Assembly: GCF_034258515.1 (NCBI RefSeq) | Contig: NZ_CP139438.1 | Coordinates: 3,224,001-3,288,000, forward strand | Reading direction: 5' to 3' | Length of the DNA: 64,000 nt | DNA from: Pseudarthrobacter oxydans | Lineage (GTDB): Bacteria; Actinomycetota; Actinomycetes; Actinomycetales; Micrococcaceae | Part shown: positions 16,717 through 25,623 of the stretch, one piece after another | Layout of the letters: every line of letters begins with the position of its first letter | How positions within the stretch are numbered: position 1 is the first letter of the stretch | Program-made: the position numbers and the translations under genes | Notes under the pieces: model-generated | What the model saw: the letters and a program-made list of their open reading frames with translations, nothing else | The model's database searches: none | What the model was told of the DNA's origin: nothing

Positions 16717-17097
16717 GTGCTGCCTTCCGCCCAGGCTCCGCTGTACGAAATCAAGGCCAACCTCTTCAAGGGGCTGGCGCACCCTGCAAGGATCCGCATC
16801 CTTGAGCTGCTGGCAGCGTCGCCGCAGGAGACCGCAGCAGTGAGCTACCTCCTGGCGGAGACCGGGCTTGAAGCCTCGCACCTCTCCCAGCACCTGGCCA
16901 CATTGCGCAAGCACAAGGTGGTCACCTCTGTGCGCACCGCCAATGCCGTGACCTACCGGCTGGCGCACCCCGGGATTTCCCAACTGCTTGCCATCGCGCG
17001 GACATTCCTCCTGGACAACCTTGCCGATTCAAACGAACAGCTCCGGCTGGCGCAGCAGTTGCCTGCGGGGCACCTCGCTGCCGGGCCCGCCTCGTGA
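16717..17097 (+). CDS. ArsR/SmtB-family transcriptional repressor
   Basis: The 126-residue protein is a winged helix: NLFKGLAHPARIRILELLAA (about 11-30), then TGLEASHLSQHLATLRKHKV with the recognition helix, and a beta-wing. No Cys-rich metal site (ELCVCDL type) is present, so it may sense something other than a metal, or use His/Asp residues of the C-terminal helix. GTG 16717 follows CGAGGAG by six bases. It overlaps the SulP gene by four bases, so it very likely regulates that transporter. Confidence 0.9.
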   Translation: MLPSAQAPLYEIKANLFKGLAHPARIRILELLAASPQETAAVSYLLAETGLEASHLSQHLATLRKHKVVTSVRTANAVTYRLAHPGISQLLAIARTFLLDNLADSNEQLRLAQQLPAGHLAAGPAS

Positions 17098-18767
17098 AGC
17101 CGGGCGTAAGCACTGACAGGCGGCACCCCGGCCGGTTCCTGCCCTCGAAGCTGGATTACGCGGGACTTGGAGCATCGTGGCGGACTGACCTGCTGGCCGG
17201 CATCACGGTGGGCATTGTTGCTTTGCCGCTGGCCCTGGCGTTCGGCGTCAGCTCGGGAGTGGGTGCGGAGGCCGGGCTCATCACGGCGATCGTGGCCGGC
17301 CTGGTGGCAGCCGTGATGGGCGGATCGCCCGTCCAGGTGTCCGGCCCGACCGGTGCCATGGTTGTGGTGCTGGCCCCTGTGGTGGCAGTCCACGGCGCCG
17401 GCAGCGTGGCCCCGTTGTCACTCATGGCGGGGCTCCTGGTCTGTGTCCTGGGATTCAGCGGCCTGGGCCGGGCGGTCGCTTTCATCCCCTGGCCCGTGGT
17501 GGAAGGCTTCACCCTGGGGATCGCCGCCATTATCTTCCTCCAGCAGGTTCCGCCCGCCACCGGAACATCCGGCGTCCCGGGCCACAACACCCTCATCGCT
17601 GCAGTGGAAGCCGCATCCGCCGCAACGGTTCCGGCTGCCCTGCTGACCCTCGCGGTCGTGGCGGGAATCGCCGTCGTGATGGTCCTGGTGCAGAAGCTGC
17701 TCAAGGCCCTGCCCGCCAGCCTGATCGCGGTGCTCCTCGCCACGGCGGCCGCCGAGCTGTTCCGGCTGGACATCCCCAGGATCGGCCCCCTGCCGCATTC
17801 CCTGCCCGCCCCCGCGGTTCCCGTCTTTGACCTGGATCTGCTGGGCAGCCTGGCCATGCCCGCGGTGGCCATCGCCTGCCTTGCGGCCATCGAGTCGTTG
17901 CTGTCCGCCCGGGTTGCGGCAGGAATGACCGGGCCGGACGGCAGACCGAGTGGACCGTACAGCCCGGACCGGGAACTGACAGGCCAGGGCCTGGCGTCAA
18001 TCGCTGCGGGCCTCTTCGGCGGCATGCCCGCCACCGGGGCCATCGCACGGACGGCTGTGAACGTCCGCTCAGGTGCAAAAACCCGCCTGGCTGCCGCTGT
18101 CCACGCCGTGGTGCTGCTCGCGATTGTCTACCTCGCCTCAGGCATGGTCAGCCGGATTCCGCTGGCAGCCCTCGGCGGAGTCCTGATGGTCACTGCGGTG
18201 CGGATGGTGTCCCGGCGGACCGTTGCGGCGATCCTCCGCTCCACCAGGTCCGACGCCGCCGTCTTCATCCTGACGGCGATCATCACGGTGGCGTTCGACC
18301 TGATCGTTGCCATCCAGATAGGGCTCGCGGCGGCAGCCCTCTTTGCCCTGCGCACGTTCGCCTCGCTGAGCAGCGTGCAGCGGGAGGAGATCCCCGGTCC
18401 GCGCGCCGAGGGTGACGAGCACATCGCCGTCCTCCGGCTGGACGGGGCCATGTTCTTCGGGGCCGCCGAACGGATCCTGCAGGAGATCAGCCAGGTCAAG
18501 GACGTCCAGGTGGCCATCATCAGACTTTCCCAGCTGAGGATGCTGGACGCCACGGGCGCGCATGCACTGGTGGAGGTGGTCTCCGCGCTTGAGCTCCGGG
18601 GAATCACCGTTCTACTCAAGGGCGTCCGGCCGGACCACCTGCGGCTGGTGACGAACGTGGGAGTGATCCGGTCCCTGCGGCACCACAAGCACCTGTTCGG
18701 GCACCTCGGGGAGGCAGTGGAACACGCCCGCAGCCACGTCCGCCGTAACGCCGGCTACCGCTTGTAG
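17094..18767 (+). CDS. SulP-family inorganic anion transporter with STAS domain
   Basis: The 557-residue protein has an N-terminal membrane core of about 10-12 helices with the SulP entry motif (DLLAGITVGIVALPLALAFG, about 29-48) and the conserved SGPTGAM region, and a C-terminal cytoplasmic STAS domain (about 440-550) with AIIRLSQLRMLDATGAHAL. SulP proteins move sulfate, bicarbonate or related anions by sodium symport or anion exchange; the ion cannot be told from sequence. Its GTG overlaps the ArsR stop, so expression is coupled to the regulator. The 3' end overlaps the convergent small membrane gene by 13 bases. Confidence 0.93.
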   Translation: MKPGVSTDRRHPGRFLPSKLDYAGLGASWRTDLLAGITVGIVALPLALAFGVSSGVGAEAGLITAIVAGLVAAVMGGSPVQVSGPTGAMVVVLAPVVAVHGAGSVAPLSLMAGLLVCVLGFSGLGRAVAFIPWPVVEGFTLGIAAIIFLQQVPPATGTSGVPGHNTLIAAVEAASAATVPAALLTLAVVAGIAVVMVLVQKLLKALPASLIAVLLATAAAELFRLDIPRIGPLPHSLPAPAVPVFDLDLLGSLAMPAVAIACLAAIESLLSARVAAGMTGPDGRPSGPYSPDRELTGQGLASIAAGLFGGMPATGAIARTAVNVRSGAKTRLAAAVHAVVLLAIVYLASGMVSRIPLAALGGVLMVTAVRMVSRRTVAAILRSTRSDAAVFILTAIITVAFDLIVAIQIGLAAAALFALRTFASLSSVQREEIPGPRAEGDEHIAVLRLDGAMFFGAAERILQEISQVKDVQVAIIRLSQLRMLDATGAHALVEVVSALELRGITVLLKGVRPDHLRLVTNVGVIRSLRHHKHLFGHLGEAVEHARSHVRRNAGYRL

Positions 18768-18979
18768 CCCTTCCGGATCGCCTGGCCGCGGACCACAATC
18801 CCGGCGATGTGCAGGACCAGGCCCAGCCCGATCAGCGGGAGGGAGGCCGTGGCCAGGCCGGAGTTGCCGCTGGTGTTGCCTACCAGGTTGAGGATAATTC
18901 CGACGGCGATCAGTCCCATCGCACTGAAAACCAGGACTTTGTAGCGGGTGGGCGCGGTGGCCCAGAATTCGTTCAGCAC
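18755..18979 (-). CDS. 74-residue two-helix membrane protein
   Basis: This small protein has two hydrophobic helices (about 14-35, KVLVFSAMGLIAVGIILNLV, and 43-63, ATASLPLIGLGLVLHIAG) and a strongly basic tail (RGQAIRKGYKR). It is convergent with and slightly overlaps the SulP gene. The GTG start has TAGACT six bases upstream. It resembles small uncharacterised actinobacterial membrane proteins. I can assign no function. Confidence 0.7.
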   Translation of the reverse strand: MLNEFWATAPTRYKVLVFSAMGLIAVGIILNLVGNTSGNSGLATASLPLIGLGLVLHIAGIVVRGQAIRKGYKR

Positions 18980-18985
18980 CCTGAA

Positions 18986-18991
18986 AGTCTA
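18986..18991 (-). promoter_or_regulatory. -10 box (TAGACT) for the 74-residue membrane protein
   Basis: Minus-strand TAGACT, six bases and then GTG at 18979 give the leaderless geometry seen elsewhere in the window. Confidence 0.45.
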
Positions 18992-19001
18992 CCGGCCGAC
19001 C

Positions 19002-19934
19002 TCAGAACAGGGCCTCCTGCACGGCCGGAACCTCCGAGGAATAGTCTCCAAGCACTATGGTTCTGCCTTTGAGCCGGCCGAGGTCCACGACGAATTCGAG
19101 GTCCGTTTCACCGAGGGTGGCCAGCACGAAACTGCCGCAGACAGACTGGATGGTGAAGCCGTGCGGCCCGGAAGCCAGGCTGTGGGGGTACGCGTGCCTG
19201 AGGCTTGCCGAACAGAGCCGCCCAGCCAGTCCGGGCCGGCGCCAGGCCTCGTCCACCACCTCGAAACCTTCCAGGCCCGAGCCGGAAATGACCTGGCGCG
19301 CGGTGGCCGCCAGCTTCAGATGGTGCGCCGTGAGCAGGCTTGCCGGAGCGGGGTCGGCCAAGGCGCCGGCCTTGGCGGCTGACCGCACTTGTTGCGGCAG
19401 CCCGCCGTCGCGCGATACAAGGTCCTCAAGGATCCGCACTATCCGCCCGTCCGCGGCGCGCGCCACGTAGCTCGCCACGACCGCACCCTGTTCGGCGAGG
19501 CGCTGCCATTTCCTCAGGTTGGCGGCCGTTCCCACCTTGCTGGCCCCGTTGGCGAAGGTGGCGACGTAGAGCCAGTGAGGCTGCATCAGGTAGCTGCGGA
19601 AGCCGGGCGGGACACGTCCGTCCCGGTGGAAGTCGTGCATCAGCCGGAAGTCGTCTGCCACAAAGCACCGTTCGCACTGGTGTCCACGGGCGGAGGGCAG
19701 GTGGCCGGCACAGAGGATGTGGTCCCGGCGGACGGGGCCATGGACGCGGTGGTGGCCGAGGCAGGACTTCCCTTCGGCGGCGAGCCGGATGCCCAGTCGC
19801 GTGCCGTCGTCGAGCGCTGTTTCCTGGAAGGTGCCGTCCGGAGCCTGCAGCCGCAAGACAGGAGGCGCGCCGTTGCCGGAATCGTCCGCGGCAGGCCAAA
19901 AGACCCCGTGGACCAGATAGCGCGCACCGGTCAC
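19002..19934 (-). CDS. DUF2797 protein
   Basis: The 310-residue protein matches DUF2797, a family with a treble-clef-like metal site. Visible here are the C-x-G-H segment LCAGHLPS, the HQCERCFVADDFRLMHDFHR stretch (about 83-102), and the aromatic QPHWLYVATFANGASKVGTA. The sulfur ligands suggest Zn binding. Its molecular role is not known; no enzyme motif is evident. A good AGGAG lies ten bases before the GTG start. The gene lies beside a lyase gene but shows no clear functional link. Confidence 0.82.
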   Translation of the reverse strand: MTGARYLVHGVFWPAADDSGNGAPPVLRLQAPDGTFQETALDDGTRLGIRLAAEGKSCLGHHRVHGPVRRDHILCAGHLPSARGHQCERCFVADDFRLMHDFHRDGRVPPGFRSYLMQPHWLYVATFANGASKVGTAANLRKWQRLAEQGAVVASYVARAADGRIVRILEDLVSRDGGLPQQVRSAAKAGALADPAPASLLTAHHLKLAATARQVISGSGLEGFEVVDEAWRRPGLAGRLCSASLRHAYPHSLASGPHGFTIQSVCGSFVLATLGETDLEFVVDLGRLKGRTIVLGDYSSEVPAVQEALF

Positions 19935-19963
19935 GGGGTCTCCTGGAGTGAAAAGCGGGGGTC

Positions 19964-20827
19964 CTACAGGGCGGGCTGCACCCCGAAGGCTACCGCGAGC
20001 TTCATGATCTTTTCGGCGCGGCCCAGGCGGGGCAGGTCGGAACCGTCACGGATCACGCGGCCGTTGGCTTCGAAGTCGGCCATGAAGTCGGTGGCCCAGG
20101 CGACGTCCGACGGTGTGGGGCTGATGACCTCGTTGATGACGGGGGTCTGGTCGATGGCCAGGCAGAGCTTGCCGGTCATGCCCATCATCACGGTGATGCC
20201 GGTCTGCTCCCGCAGGATGGGGTGGTTGGTGCCGACGGTGGGGCCGTCGATGGGCCCGGGCAGGTTGCCGACGCGGCTGGCGACAACGAGCTTGGCGCGC
20301 GGGTAGGCCATGGCTTCCGGGGTGGCGGCCATGCCGGTGTCGCGGCGGAAGTCGCCGGAACCGAAGGCCAGCCGGAAGGCGCCCTGCGCCTTGGCGATGT
20401 TGTTGGCTTCCTCGATGCCGACGGCGGATTCCACCAGCGGGATCACGGGCGTATTGCCGTCCATGCGGTGGAAGCTCTCAGTGACCTGGTCCGCGGATTC
20501 GGTCTTCGCCAGCATGATGCCGAGCAGGCCCGGCGTGCCGCGGAGTCCGGCCAGGTCCGCTGCCCAGAACGGGCTGGTGGCGTCATTGATGCGGACCCAG
20601 GCCTTGCCGCCGGCGGTCAGCCAGTCAATGACGTTGTTCCGGGCATGGTCCTTCTGGGAGGGGTCCACGGCATCTTCAATATCCAGGATGATCGAATCGG
20701 CGCGGGACATTGCCGACTGGTCGAAGAGCTCCGTCTTCATGGCATTCACGAGGAGCCATGAGCGGGCGATCTCTGCTGGGATATTGCGTTCCGGCCTTAC
20801 GGTCTCGGTGGCGATGGTAGACGTCAT
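19964..20827 (-). CDS. HpcH/HpaI aldolase / citrate lyase beta-like CoA-ester lyase
   Basis: The 287-residue TIM-barrel enzyme belongs to the CitE-like family that cleaves malyl-, methylmalyl- or citramalyl-CoA. Motifs include SWLLVNAMK, the metal-binding ADSIILDIEDAVDPSQKDHA (about 44-63), WVRINDATSPFWAADL, PLVESAVGIEE with the second acidic ligand, and FGSGDFRRDTG. No citrate lyase alpha or gamma gene is adjacent, so it acts alone, perhaps as a malyl-CoA or citramalyl-CoA lyase. The exact substrate is uncertain. The ATG appears leaderless, with TACGGT six bases upstream. Confidence 0.85.
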   Translation of the reverse strand: MTSTIATETVRPERNIPAEIARSWLLVNAMKTELFDQSAMSRADSIILDIEDAVDPSQKDHARNNVIDWLTAGGKAWVRINDATSPFWAADLAGLRGTPGLLGIMLAKTESADQVTESFHRMDGNTPVIPLVESAVGIEEANNIAKAQGAFRLAFGSGDFRRDTGMAATPEAMAYPRAKLVVASRVGNLPGPIDGPTVGTNHPILREQTGITVMMGMTGKLCLAIDQTPVINEVISPTPSDVAWATDFMADFEANGRVIRDGSDLPRLGRAEKIMKLAVAFGVQPAL

Positions 20828-20833
20828 GTATCT

Positions 20834-20839
20834 ACCGTA
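20834..20839 (-). promoter_or_regulatory. -10 box (TACGGT) for the CitE-like gene
   Basis: Minus-strand TACGGT lies six bases from the ATG at 20827, with no ribosome binding site. Confidence 0.45.
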
Positions 20840-20935
20840 TCCGCCCGGGCAGGGGCACGGGGCACAAAAACGGCCAGCACGGGAGGTTCAATACGAACTA
20901 AACGGGATATGACGGCCGGGCAGCGAAAACAGATA

Positions 20936-20977
20936 GCAGCAGGTGCCGTTTCGGGGCGCCAAAACGACACCTGCTGC
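20936..20977. repeat. long palindrome, AAAACGACAC family, copy A
   Basis: Arms GCAGCAGGTG (20936-20945) and CACCTGCTGC (20968-20977) are perfect complements and enclose CGTTT/AAAACG around a GC-rich loop. It sits just beyond the 3' end of the aldo/keto reductase gene and may act as its terminator. A second copy with a different but still complementary outer arm lies at 34845-34892. Confidence 0.7.
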
Positions 20978-20994
20978 CAGTCAGTTGGGGTGGG

Positions 20995-21936
20995 TCAGGG
21001 GACGTTGCTGCCGCGCGCAGTCACCCAGAGTCGGTACCAGTCCGTCCGGCTCATCGCCTGGGCCACGCGGGCGGCGTCGGCACAGGCCCGGATCCGGCCC
21101 GGGTTGACGGTCCCGATCACCGGCGCGATGCCGGCCGGGTGCTTCATCAGCCACCCGAGAAGGACCGATTCCCCGGAGCTGCCGTACTCCCCCGCCAGCT
21201 GCGCCACGAGCTCGACGGTGGCTGCCTCCGCCGACGTCGGGCTCTCCGGTTCCGCGCCCGTGTACAGGCCCCTGGCGAGCGAGCCGTAGGCCTGGAGCGT
21301 GATGGAGTTCCGGACGCAGTGCTCCAGGGTGCCGTGCGGGAAACTGTAGTCCAGGTGCTCGGCGTGGTTGACCAGCACCTGGCTCTCCAGCCACGCCCGC
21401 TTGAGCAGGCTCATTTCCAGCTGGTTCGCCACCACCGGGGTTTCCAGCCGGTCCTGCAGCGCCTCGATCTGCGCCCCGGACATGTTGGAAACACCCAGCT
21501 GCCGCACCTTGCCTTCGGCCATCAGCTGCCCGACGGCGGCGGCCACCTCCGCCGGGTCCGCCAAAGGATCCGGGCGGTGCAGCAGGAGGATGTCCACGTA
21601 GTCCGTCCGCAGCCGCTTCAGGCTTTCGTTGACGCGCTCCAGGATGGCCTCGCGGCTGAGGTCGTAGTGCCCGGGCAGCCCGGGTTCGCCGAGCCTGATG
21701 CCGCACTTGGTCTGCAGCCGGATGCGGTCACGCAGCCCGGGAGTGGACGCCAGCACCTCGCCGAAGACCGCCTCGGACTTGCCCCTGCGGTAGATGTCCG
21801 CGTGGTCGAACAGGGTGATTCCCGCGCCCAGGGCGGCCTCGACGGCGGCAGCGGCCTCGTCAACATGCTCGGTGGCATGCGGCTCGTCGGACCAGCTGCC
21901 GCCCAGGCCCATGCAGCCATAAATCAGTTCCTGCAT
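20995..21936 (-). CDS. aldo/keto reductase
   Basis: The 313-residue NADPH-dependent TIM-barrel oxidoreductase shows the family motifs YGCMGLGGSW, GITLFDHADIYRRGKSEAVF (about 35-54) with catalytic Asp and Tyr, RIRLQTKCGIR with the catalytic Lys, VDILLLHRPDP with the His, and a C-terminal NADP-binding IAPVIGTVNP. I chose ATG 21936 because it overlaps the alpha-glucosidase stop (TGATG), implying translational coupling; ATG 21948 is four codons earlier. Its substrate is probably a sugar or carbonyl metabolite, given the neighbouring GH13 gene. Palindrome copy A follows its stop. Confidence 0.9.
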   Translation of the reverse strand: MQELIYGCMGLGGSWSDEPHATEHVDEAAAAVEAALGAGITLFDHADIYRRGKSEAVFGEVLASTPGLRDRIRLQTKCGIRLGEPGLPGHYDLSREAILERVNESLKRLRTDYVDILLLHRPDPLADPAEVAAAVGQLMAEGKVRQLGVSNMSGAQIEALQDRLETPVVANQLEMSLLKRAWLESQVLVNHAEHLDYSFPHGTLEHCVRNSITLQAYGSLARGLYTGAEPESPTSAEAATVELVAQLAGEYGSSGESVLLGWLMKHPAGIAPVIGTVNPGRIRACADAARVAQAMSRTDWYRLWVTARGSNVP

Positions 21937-23648
21937 CAGCGCAGCCATGCCGTGGTGTTGGCGGGCAGCTTGCCGTCCTCCAGGACGTCGCTGCTGACCA
22001 GGACGGTGCCTGCCGGGAGGTCGACGGCGGTGTCCCCGAAGTTGGTCACGGACTGCCAGCCGTTGGGGCGGCGGAAGTGGAGGACCTCCGGGTTGCCGGT
22101 TTCCACCCATTCCAGCGCTTCGTCCGTCTGCAGCTCGCGGCGGAGCTTCAGGGCCTTGCGGTAGAGCTCCAGCGTGGAACCCTCGGTCCCGTCCTGCGCC
22201 TCGACGGCGTACTTGCTGAACCAGTCAGGCTGCGGCAGGTGCGCGCCGCCGTCGCCGAAGCCGAACGAGGTTCCCTCGACCTTCCAGGGCAGGGGCACCC
22301 GGCAGCCGTCGCGGCCGATTTCGACACCCTTGTTGCGGAAGAACGAGGGGTCCTGGCGTTCGGACTCCGGGATCTCCGCCACTTCCTGGAGTCCCAGCTC
22401 CTCACCCTGGTACAGGTAGGCGGAGCCCGGGACGGCGAGCATCAGCAGGGTGGCGGCGCGGGCACGGCGTTCGCCGAGCTCCACGTCCAGCTCCTCCTTG
22501 GGGCCGCCGGCCAGCAGCCAGTCCTTGCCGTCCTGGCCCTTGGTGCGCTCCTTGCCCTTGGAGACCTGCGGCAGGCCGTACCGGGTGGCGTGGCGGACAA
22601 CGTCATGGTTTGAGAAGACCCACGTGGAGGAGGCGCCGGTGGCAGCTGCCTCGGCAAGGTTGCGCGTGATGATTTCGCGGAACTCCGCCGCATCGAAGTC
22701 GGCCTGCAGGAGGTCGAAGTTGAAGGCCTGGCCGAGGCCCTCGGGGCTGGCATAGCGGGCCCGGCGGGTCGCGTGGACCCACGCCTCGGCGACGGCGGTG
22801 CGCGGCGGGTTGTACTCGTTGAACACCTCGCGCCACTCGGCGTAGATCTCATGCACTTCGTCGCGGTCCCAGAAGGGGTGCGTGCCGTCGTCGAAACCGT
22901 CCACGCCGGTGTTGGCCGCGCTCAGTTCAAGCTTGGACAGCAGCGGTTCGGTGAGGTCCTTGGTGAGCGCATGCGCCACGTCCACCCGGAAGCCGTCCAC
23001 GCCGCGGTCGGACCAGAAGCGCAGGGTCTTCAGGAAGTCCTCGCGGATTTCCCGGTTGGACCAGTTCAGGTCCGGCTGCTCCTTGGCGAAGATGTGCATG
23101 TACCACTGGCCGGGGGTGCCGTCCGGCTCGGTGATGCGCTCCCAGGCGGGCCCACCGAAGACGGAGTCCCAGTCCGACGGCGGAAACTCGCCGTTGGGGC
23201 CCTTGCCGTCACGGAAAATGTACCGGTCCCGCGCGGGGGATCCCTTGGGCGAGGCGAGCGCTTCCTTGAACCATTCGTGCCGGTTGGAGGAGTGGTTGGG
23301 GACGATGTCGGCGATGAGCTTGATGCCGGCCTGGTGCAGCGCCTTGGCCATCTCGTCAAAATCGGCCAGCGTGCCCAGCTTGGGGTCAACGTCGCGGTAG
23401 TCGTCCACGTCGTAGCCGCCGTCGGCAAGCGCCGAGGGGTAGAACGGGCTCAGCCAGACGGCGTCGATCCCGAGCGACTTAAGGTACGGGACCTTGGCGG
23501 TGATGCCCTTGAGATCGCCGATGCCGTCGCCGTTGGAGTCCGCGAAGCTGCGCGGATAGATCTGGTACACAGAGGCTTGGCGCCACCAGTTCGGATCGGC
23601 CAGGCGGTCGGAATCGGAAAGGGTTGCCAGAGTGGCGGTGGTGGACAA
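21936..23648 (-). CDS. GH13 alpha-glucosidase (oligo-1,6-glucosidase type)
   Basis: The 570-residue cytoplasmic enzyme begins WWRQASVYQIYPRSFADSNG (about 21-40), typical of the GH13 oligo-1,6-glucosidase, sucrose-cleaving and trehalose hydrolase group. Catalytic residues are present: nucleophile Asp223 in DGFRVDVAH, acid/base Glu288 in AVAEAW, and Asp349 in FSNHDVVRH. The calcium-loop motif DSNGDGIGDLKGI is present. No signal peptide is visible. The gene is translationally coupled to the aldo/keto reductase downstream and diverges from a ROK repressor that probably controls it. It likely cleaves alpha-glucosides imported as maltose-type sugars. Confidence 0.93.
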   Translation of the reverse strand: MSTTATLATLSDSDRLADPNWWRQASVYQIYPRSFADSNGDGIGDLKGITAKVPYLKSLGIDAVWLSPFYPSALADGGYDVDDYRDVDPKLGTLADFDEMAKALHQAGIKLIADIVPNHSSNRHEWFKEALASPKGSPARDRYIFRDGKGPNGEFPPSDWDSVFGGPAWERITEPDGTPGQWYMHIFAKEQPDLNWSNREIREDFLKTLRFWSDRGVDGFRVDVAHALTKDLTEPLLSKLELSAANTGVDGFDDGTHPFWDRDEVHEIYAEWREVFNEYNPPRTAVAEAWVHATRRARYASPEGLGQAFNFDLLQADFDAAEFREIITRNLAEAAATGASSTWVFSNHDVVRHATRYGLPQVSKGKERTKGQDGKDWLLAGGPKEELDVELGERRARAATLLMLAVPGSAYLYQGEELGLQEVAEIPESERQDPSFFRNKGVEIGRDGCRVPLPWKVEGTSFGFGDGGAHLPQPDWFSKYAVEAQDGTEGSTLELYRKALKLRRELQTDEALEWVETGNPEVLHFRRPNGWQSVTNFGDTAVDLPAGTVLVSSDVLEDGKLPANTTAWLR

Positions 23649-23744
23649 GGGGTGATCCTTTGCTGCTTGTCGACTATATTTATTTTGGTTCTAAATTTAG
23701 CTGCCCGATCATTATCTGGCGCGTTGCACGGAAAGGTCAACAGC
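23649..23744. promoter_or_regulatory. AT-rich divergent control region between alpha-glucosidase and ROK repressor
   Basis: The 96-base gap contains a conspicuously AT-rich block (about 23671-23700) with the perfect palindrome CTAAATTTAG at 23691-23700. ROK repressors bind AT-rich dyads, so this block is a likely operator for the repressor and the glucosidase operon. GAAAGG at about 23731 is the repressor's ribosome site. Confidence 0.5.
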
Positions 23745-24950
23745 ATGGCTGAAACCACCGCCGCCACCCCCCAACTGCTGCGCCGTGTCAGCGCCGGCGC
23801 CGTACTGGACTTCATGCGCTCCTCCGGCGTCGTCACCGTCACCGAAGTCATGGAAGCCACCGGCCTCACCCGCGCCACCGCCATCTCCGTCTGCGAGGAC
23901 CTCAAGGAGCGGGGCTGGCTCCGCGAACTGGAGAACCAGCGTGCATCCGGCGGGTACCGGAAGGGCCGGCCCGCCCGCCGCTTCGAACTCAACGAGTGTG
24001 CCGGCTACGTACTGGGCATGGACGTGGGGGTTTCCAAGGCCACGGTGGTGGTGTCGGACCTTCGCGGGCAGGTGCTGGGGCGGTCCACGCTGCCCTTCGC
24101 GGAAGCCGAAATTTCGGCCGGGGAACGCATCTCCGTCATCGACCGGGCTGCGATGACGGCACTTCGCAGCGTGGGCGCCGCCCCGGAGTCGGTCCTCGCC
24201 GTCTGCGCCGGCATCGCCGCCCCGGTGGACCGCAACGGTGACGTTCTGGTGGCCCAGCATTTCTGGGGATTGTTCGACGTCGGCCTGAAGGCAGCCATGC
24301 GGGACCGGCACGGCTGGACGGTCCTGCTGGAAAACGACGCCAACCTTGCCGCCCTCGGCGACCGCTGGCGGGGTGCGGCGGCGGGAGTGGACGACGTCGT
24401 GGTGATCCTTGCCAGTGAGCGTTTCGGTTCAGGGGTGATCGACGGCGGGCGGCTGCTGCACGGGAGCCGCGGCGGCGCCGGTGAACTCGCCTTCCTGGAC
24501 CAGGTCGAGGGTGTGGGGGACACCTTCGGCATTGCAAGCCTCGCCAGGATGTGGGCGGCCGAGGCGCTGGCCGGCAAAACCCGGACATCCCTCCGGGATT
24601 ATGCAGCCCAAGGCGGGGCGGAGGCTGAGCACGTCTTCGCGGCCGCTGCTGAAGGCGACGCCGTGGCCCTGCGCATTCTTGAACGCCTGGCGGACCGGCT
24701 GGCCCGGGTCATTGGCGCGGTGGCGACGGTGTTCAACCCGGAGCTTGTGGTGATCGGCGGTGCAGTGGCCAACTCCGCAGGCGTCCTGCTCGAACCGATC
24801 AAACGGCGGCTGAATGATTTCACCGCCACTCCCCCGCGGATTGCGGTCTCGCCGCTGGGCGACTCGATCGTGACCGTTGGGGCCGTCCGGGGCGCGCTGG
24901 ACTACGTGGAGAAGCATTCCCTCGACTTGCAGCTGGTCCCCCGCGCTTAG
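23745..24950 (+). CDS. ROK-family transcriptional regulator
   Basis: The 401-residue protein has an N-terminal winged helix (LLRRVSAGAVLDFMRSSGVV, then VMEATGLTRATAISVCEDLK, about 35-54) and a ROK sugar-kinase-like fold: YVLGMDVGVSKATVVVSDLR, AGIAAPVDRNGDVLV, LENDANLAALGDRWRG, and VVIGGAVANSAGVLLEPIKR near the C-terminus. The zinc-binding Cys motif usual in NagC/Mlc-type proteins is not seen after GELAFLDQ. It is divergent from the alpha-glucosidase operon and probably represses it until a glucoside or its phosphate binds. ATG 23745 follows GAAAGG. Confidence 0.93.
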   Translation: MAETTAATPQLLRRVSAGAVLDFMRSSGVVTVTEVMEATGLTRATAISVCEDLKERGWLRELENQRASGGYRKGRPARRFELNECAGYVLGMDVGVSKATVVVSDLRGQVLGRSTLPFAEAEISAGERISVIDRAAMTALRSVGAAPESVLAVCAGIAAPVDRNGDVLVAQHFWGLFDVGLKAAMRDRHGWTVLLENDANLAALGDRWRGAAAGVDDVVVILASERFGSGVIDGGRLLHGSRGGAGELAFLDQVEGVGDTFGIASLARMWAAEALAGKTRTSLRDYAAQGGAEAEHVFAAAAEGDAVALRILERLADRLARVIGAVATVFNPELVVIGGAVANSAGVLLEPIKRRLNDFTATPPRIAVSPLGDSIVTVGAVRGALDYVEKHSLDLQLVPRA

Positions 24951-24956
24951 TCCGCG

Positions 24957-25607
24957 CTAGGGCTGCAGGGCAGCGGCGATGGGCAGCGTGCCGTCACAGA
25001 ATTCGATGGTCCTGCCCGCGGTTTCCGGCAGGTCCAGCACGGCGGCCGCGACGCTTGCCGTGTTGCTCCGCGAGGTTTCCCGGCTGCCCCCGGGAGCGGG
25101 ATCGACGTCGATCAGCCCGGTTCCCGGCTTGTCCGTCAACGCCCCCGGGCCCAGGATGGTCCAGGCAAGGCCGGTGCCGCGCAGGTACTCGTCGGCGGCG
25201 GCCTTCGCCTCGGCGTACGCAAAGAAGGAGTGGTCCTCCGGCACGCCGTGGTCCTTGCTGGCGCCCAGGTAGGACACCATCACGTAGCGGCCCACATTGG
25301 CTTCGGCGGCCGCATCCATCGAACGGATGGCCGCGTCCCGGTCCACCGCATAGGTGCGTGCCGGGTTGCCGCCGCCCGCACCGGCGGACCAGACCACCGC
25401 GTCATGGCCCTTCAACGCTTCGGCGAGTGCCGCCGTCGTCGCATTCTCAACGTCCAGGACCGACGGCACCGCCCCCGTAGCGGCGACGTCGGCTGCATGG
25501 TCCGGGTTGCGGATGAACGAGGTAACGCTGTGGCCTTCTTCCGTGAGCAGGGCGGACAGGTGAAGGGCCACTTTGCCGTGGCCGCCGATGATTGCGATTC
25601 GCGTCAT
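24957..25607 (-). CDS. NAD(P)H-binding epimerase-like protein (atypical SDR)
   Basis: The 216-residue Rossmann protein starts MTRIAIIGGHGKVALHLSAL, the dinucleotide-binding GxxGxxG variant, and continues with SFIRNPDHAADV, VVWSAGAGGG, RYVMVSYLGASKDH and YAEAKAAADEYLRG. These fit the NAD(P)-binding PF13460 group, including NmrA-like and YwnB-like proteins. I chose ATG 25607 because homology starts there; the longer upstream frame is low complexity. It is convergent with the ROK gene and seven bases away. The specific substrate is unknown. Confidence 0.87.
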   Translation of the reverse strand: MTRIAIIGGHGKVALHLSALLTEEGHSVTSFIRNPDHAADVAATGAVPSVLDVENATTAALAEALKGHDAVVWSAGAGGGNPARTYAVDRDAAIRSMDAAAEANVGRYVMVSYLGASKDHGVPEDHSFFAYAEAKAAADEYLRGTGLAWTILGPGALTDKPGTGLIDVDPAPGGSRETSRSNTASVAAAVLDLPETAGRTIEFCDGTLPIAAALQP

Positions 25608-25623
25608 GCCCCCATTCTGCCCT

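Noticed and set aside
19964-20827. Citrate lyase complex
   Set aside because: Alpha and gamma subunit and ligase genes are absent; the protein is a stand-alone CitE-like lyase.
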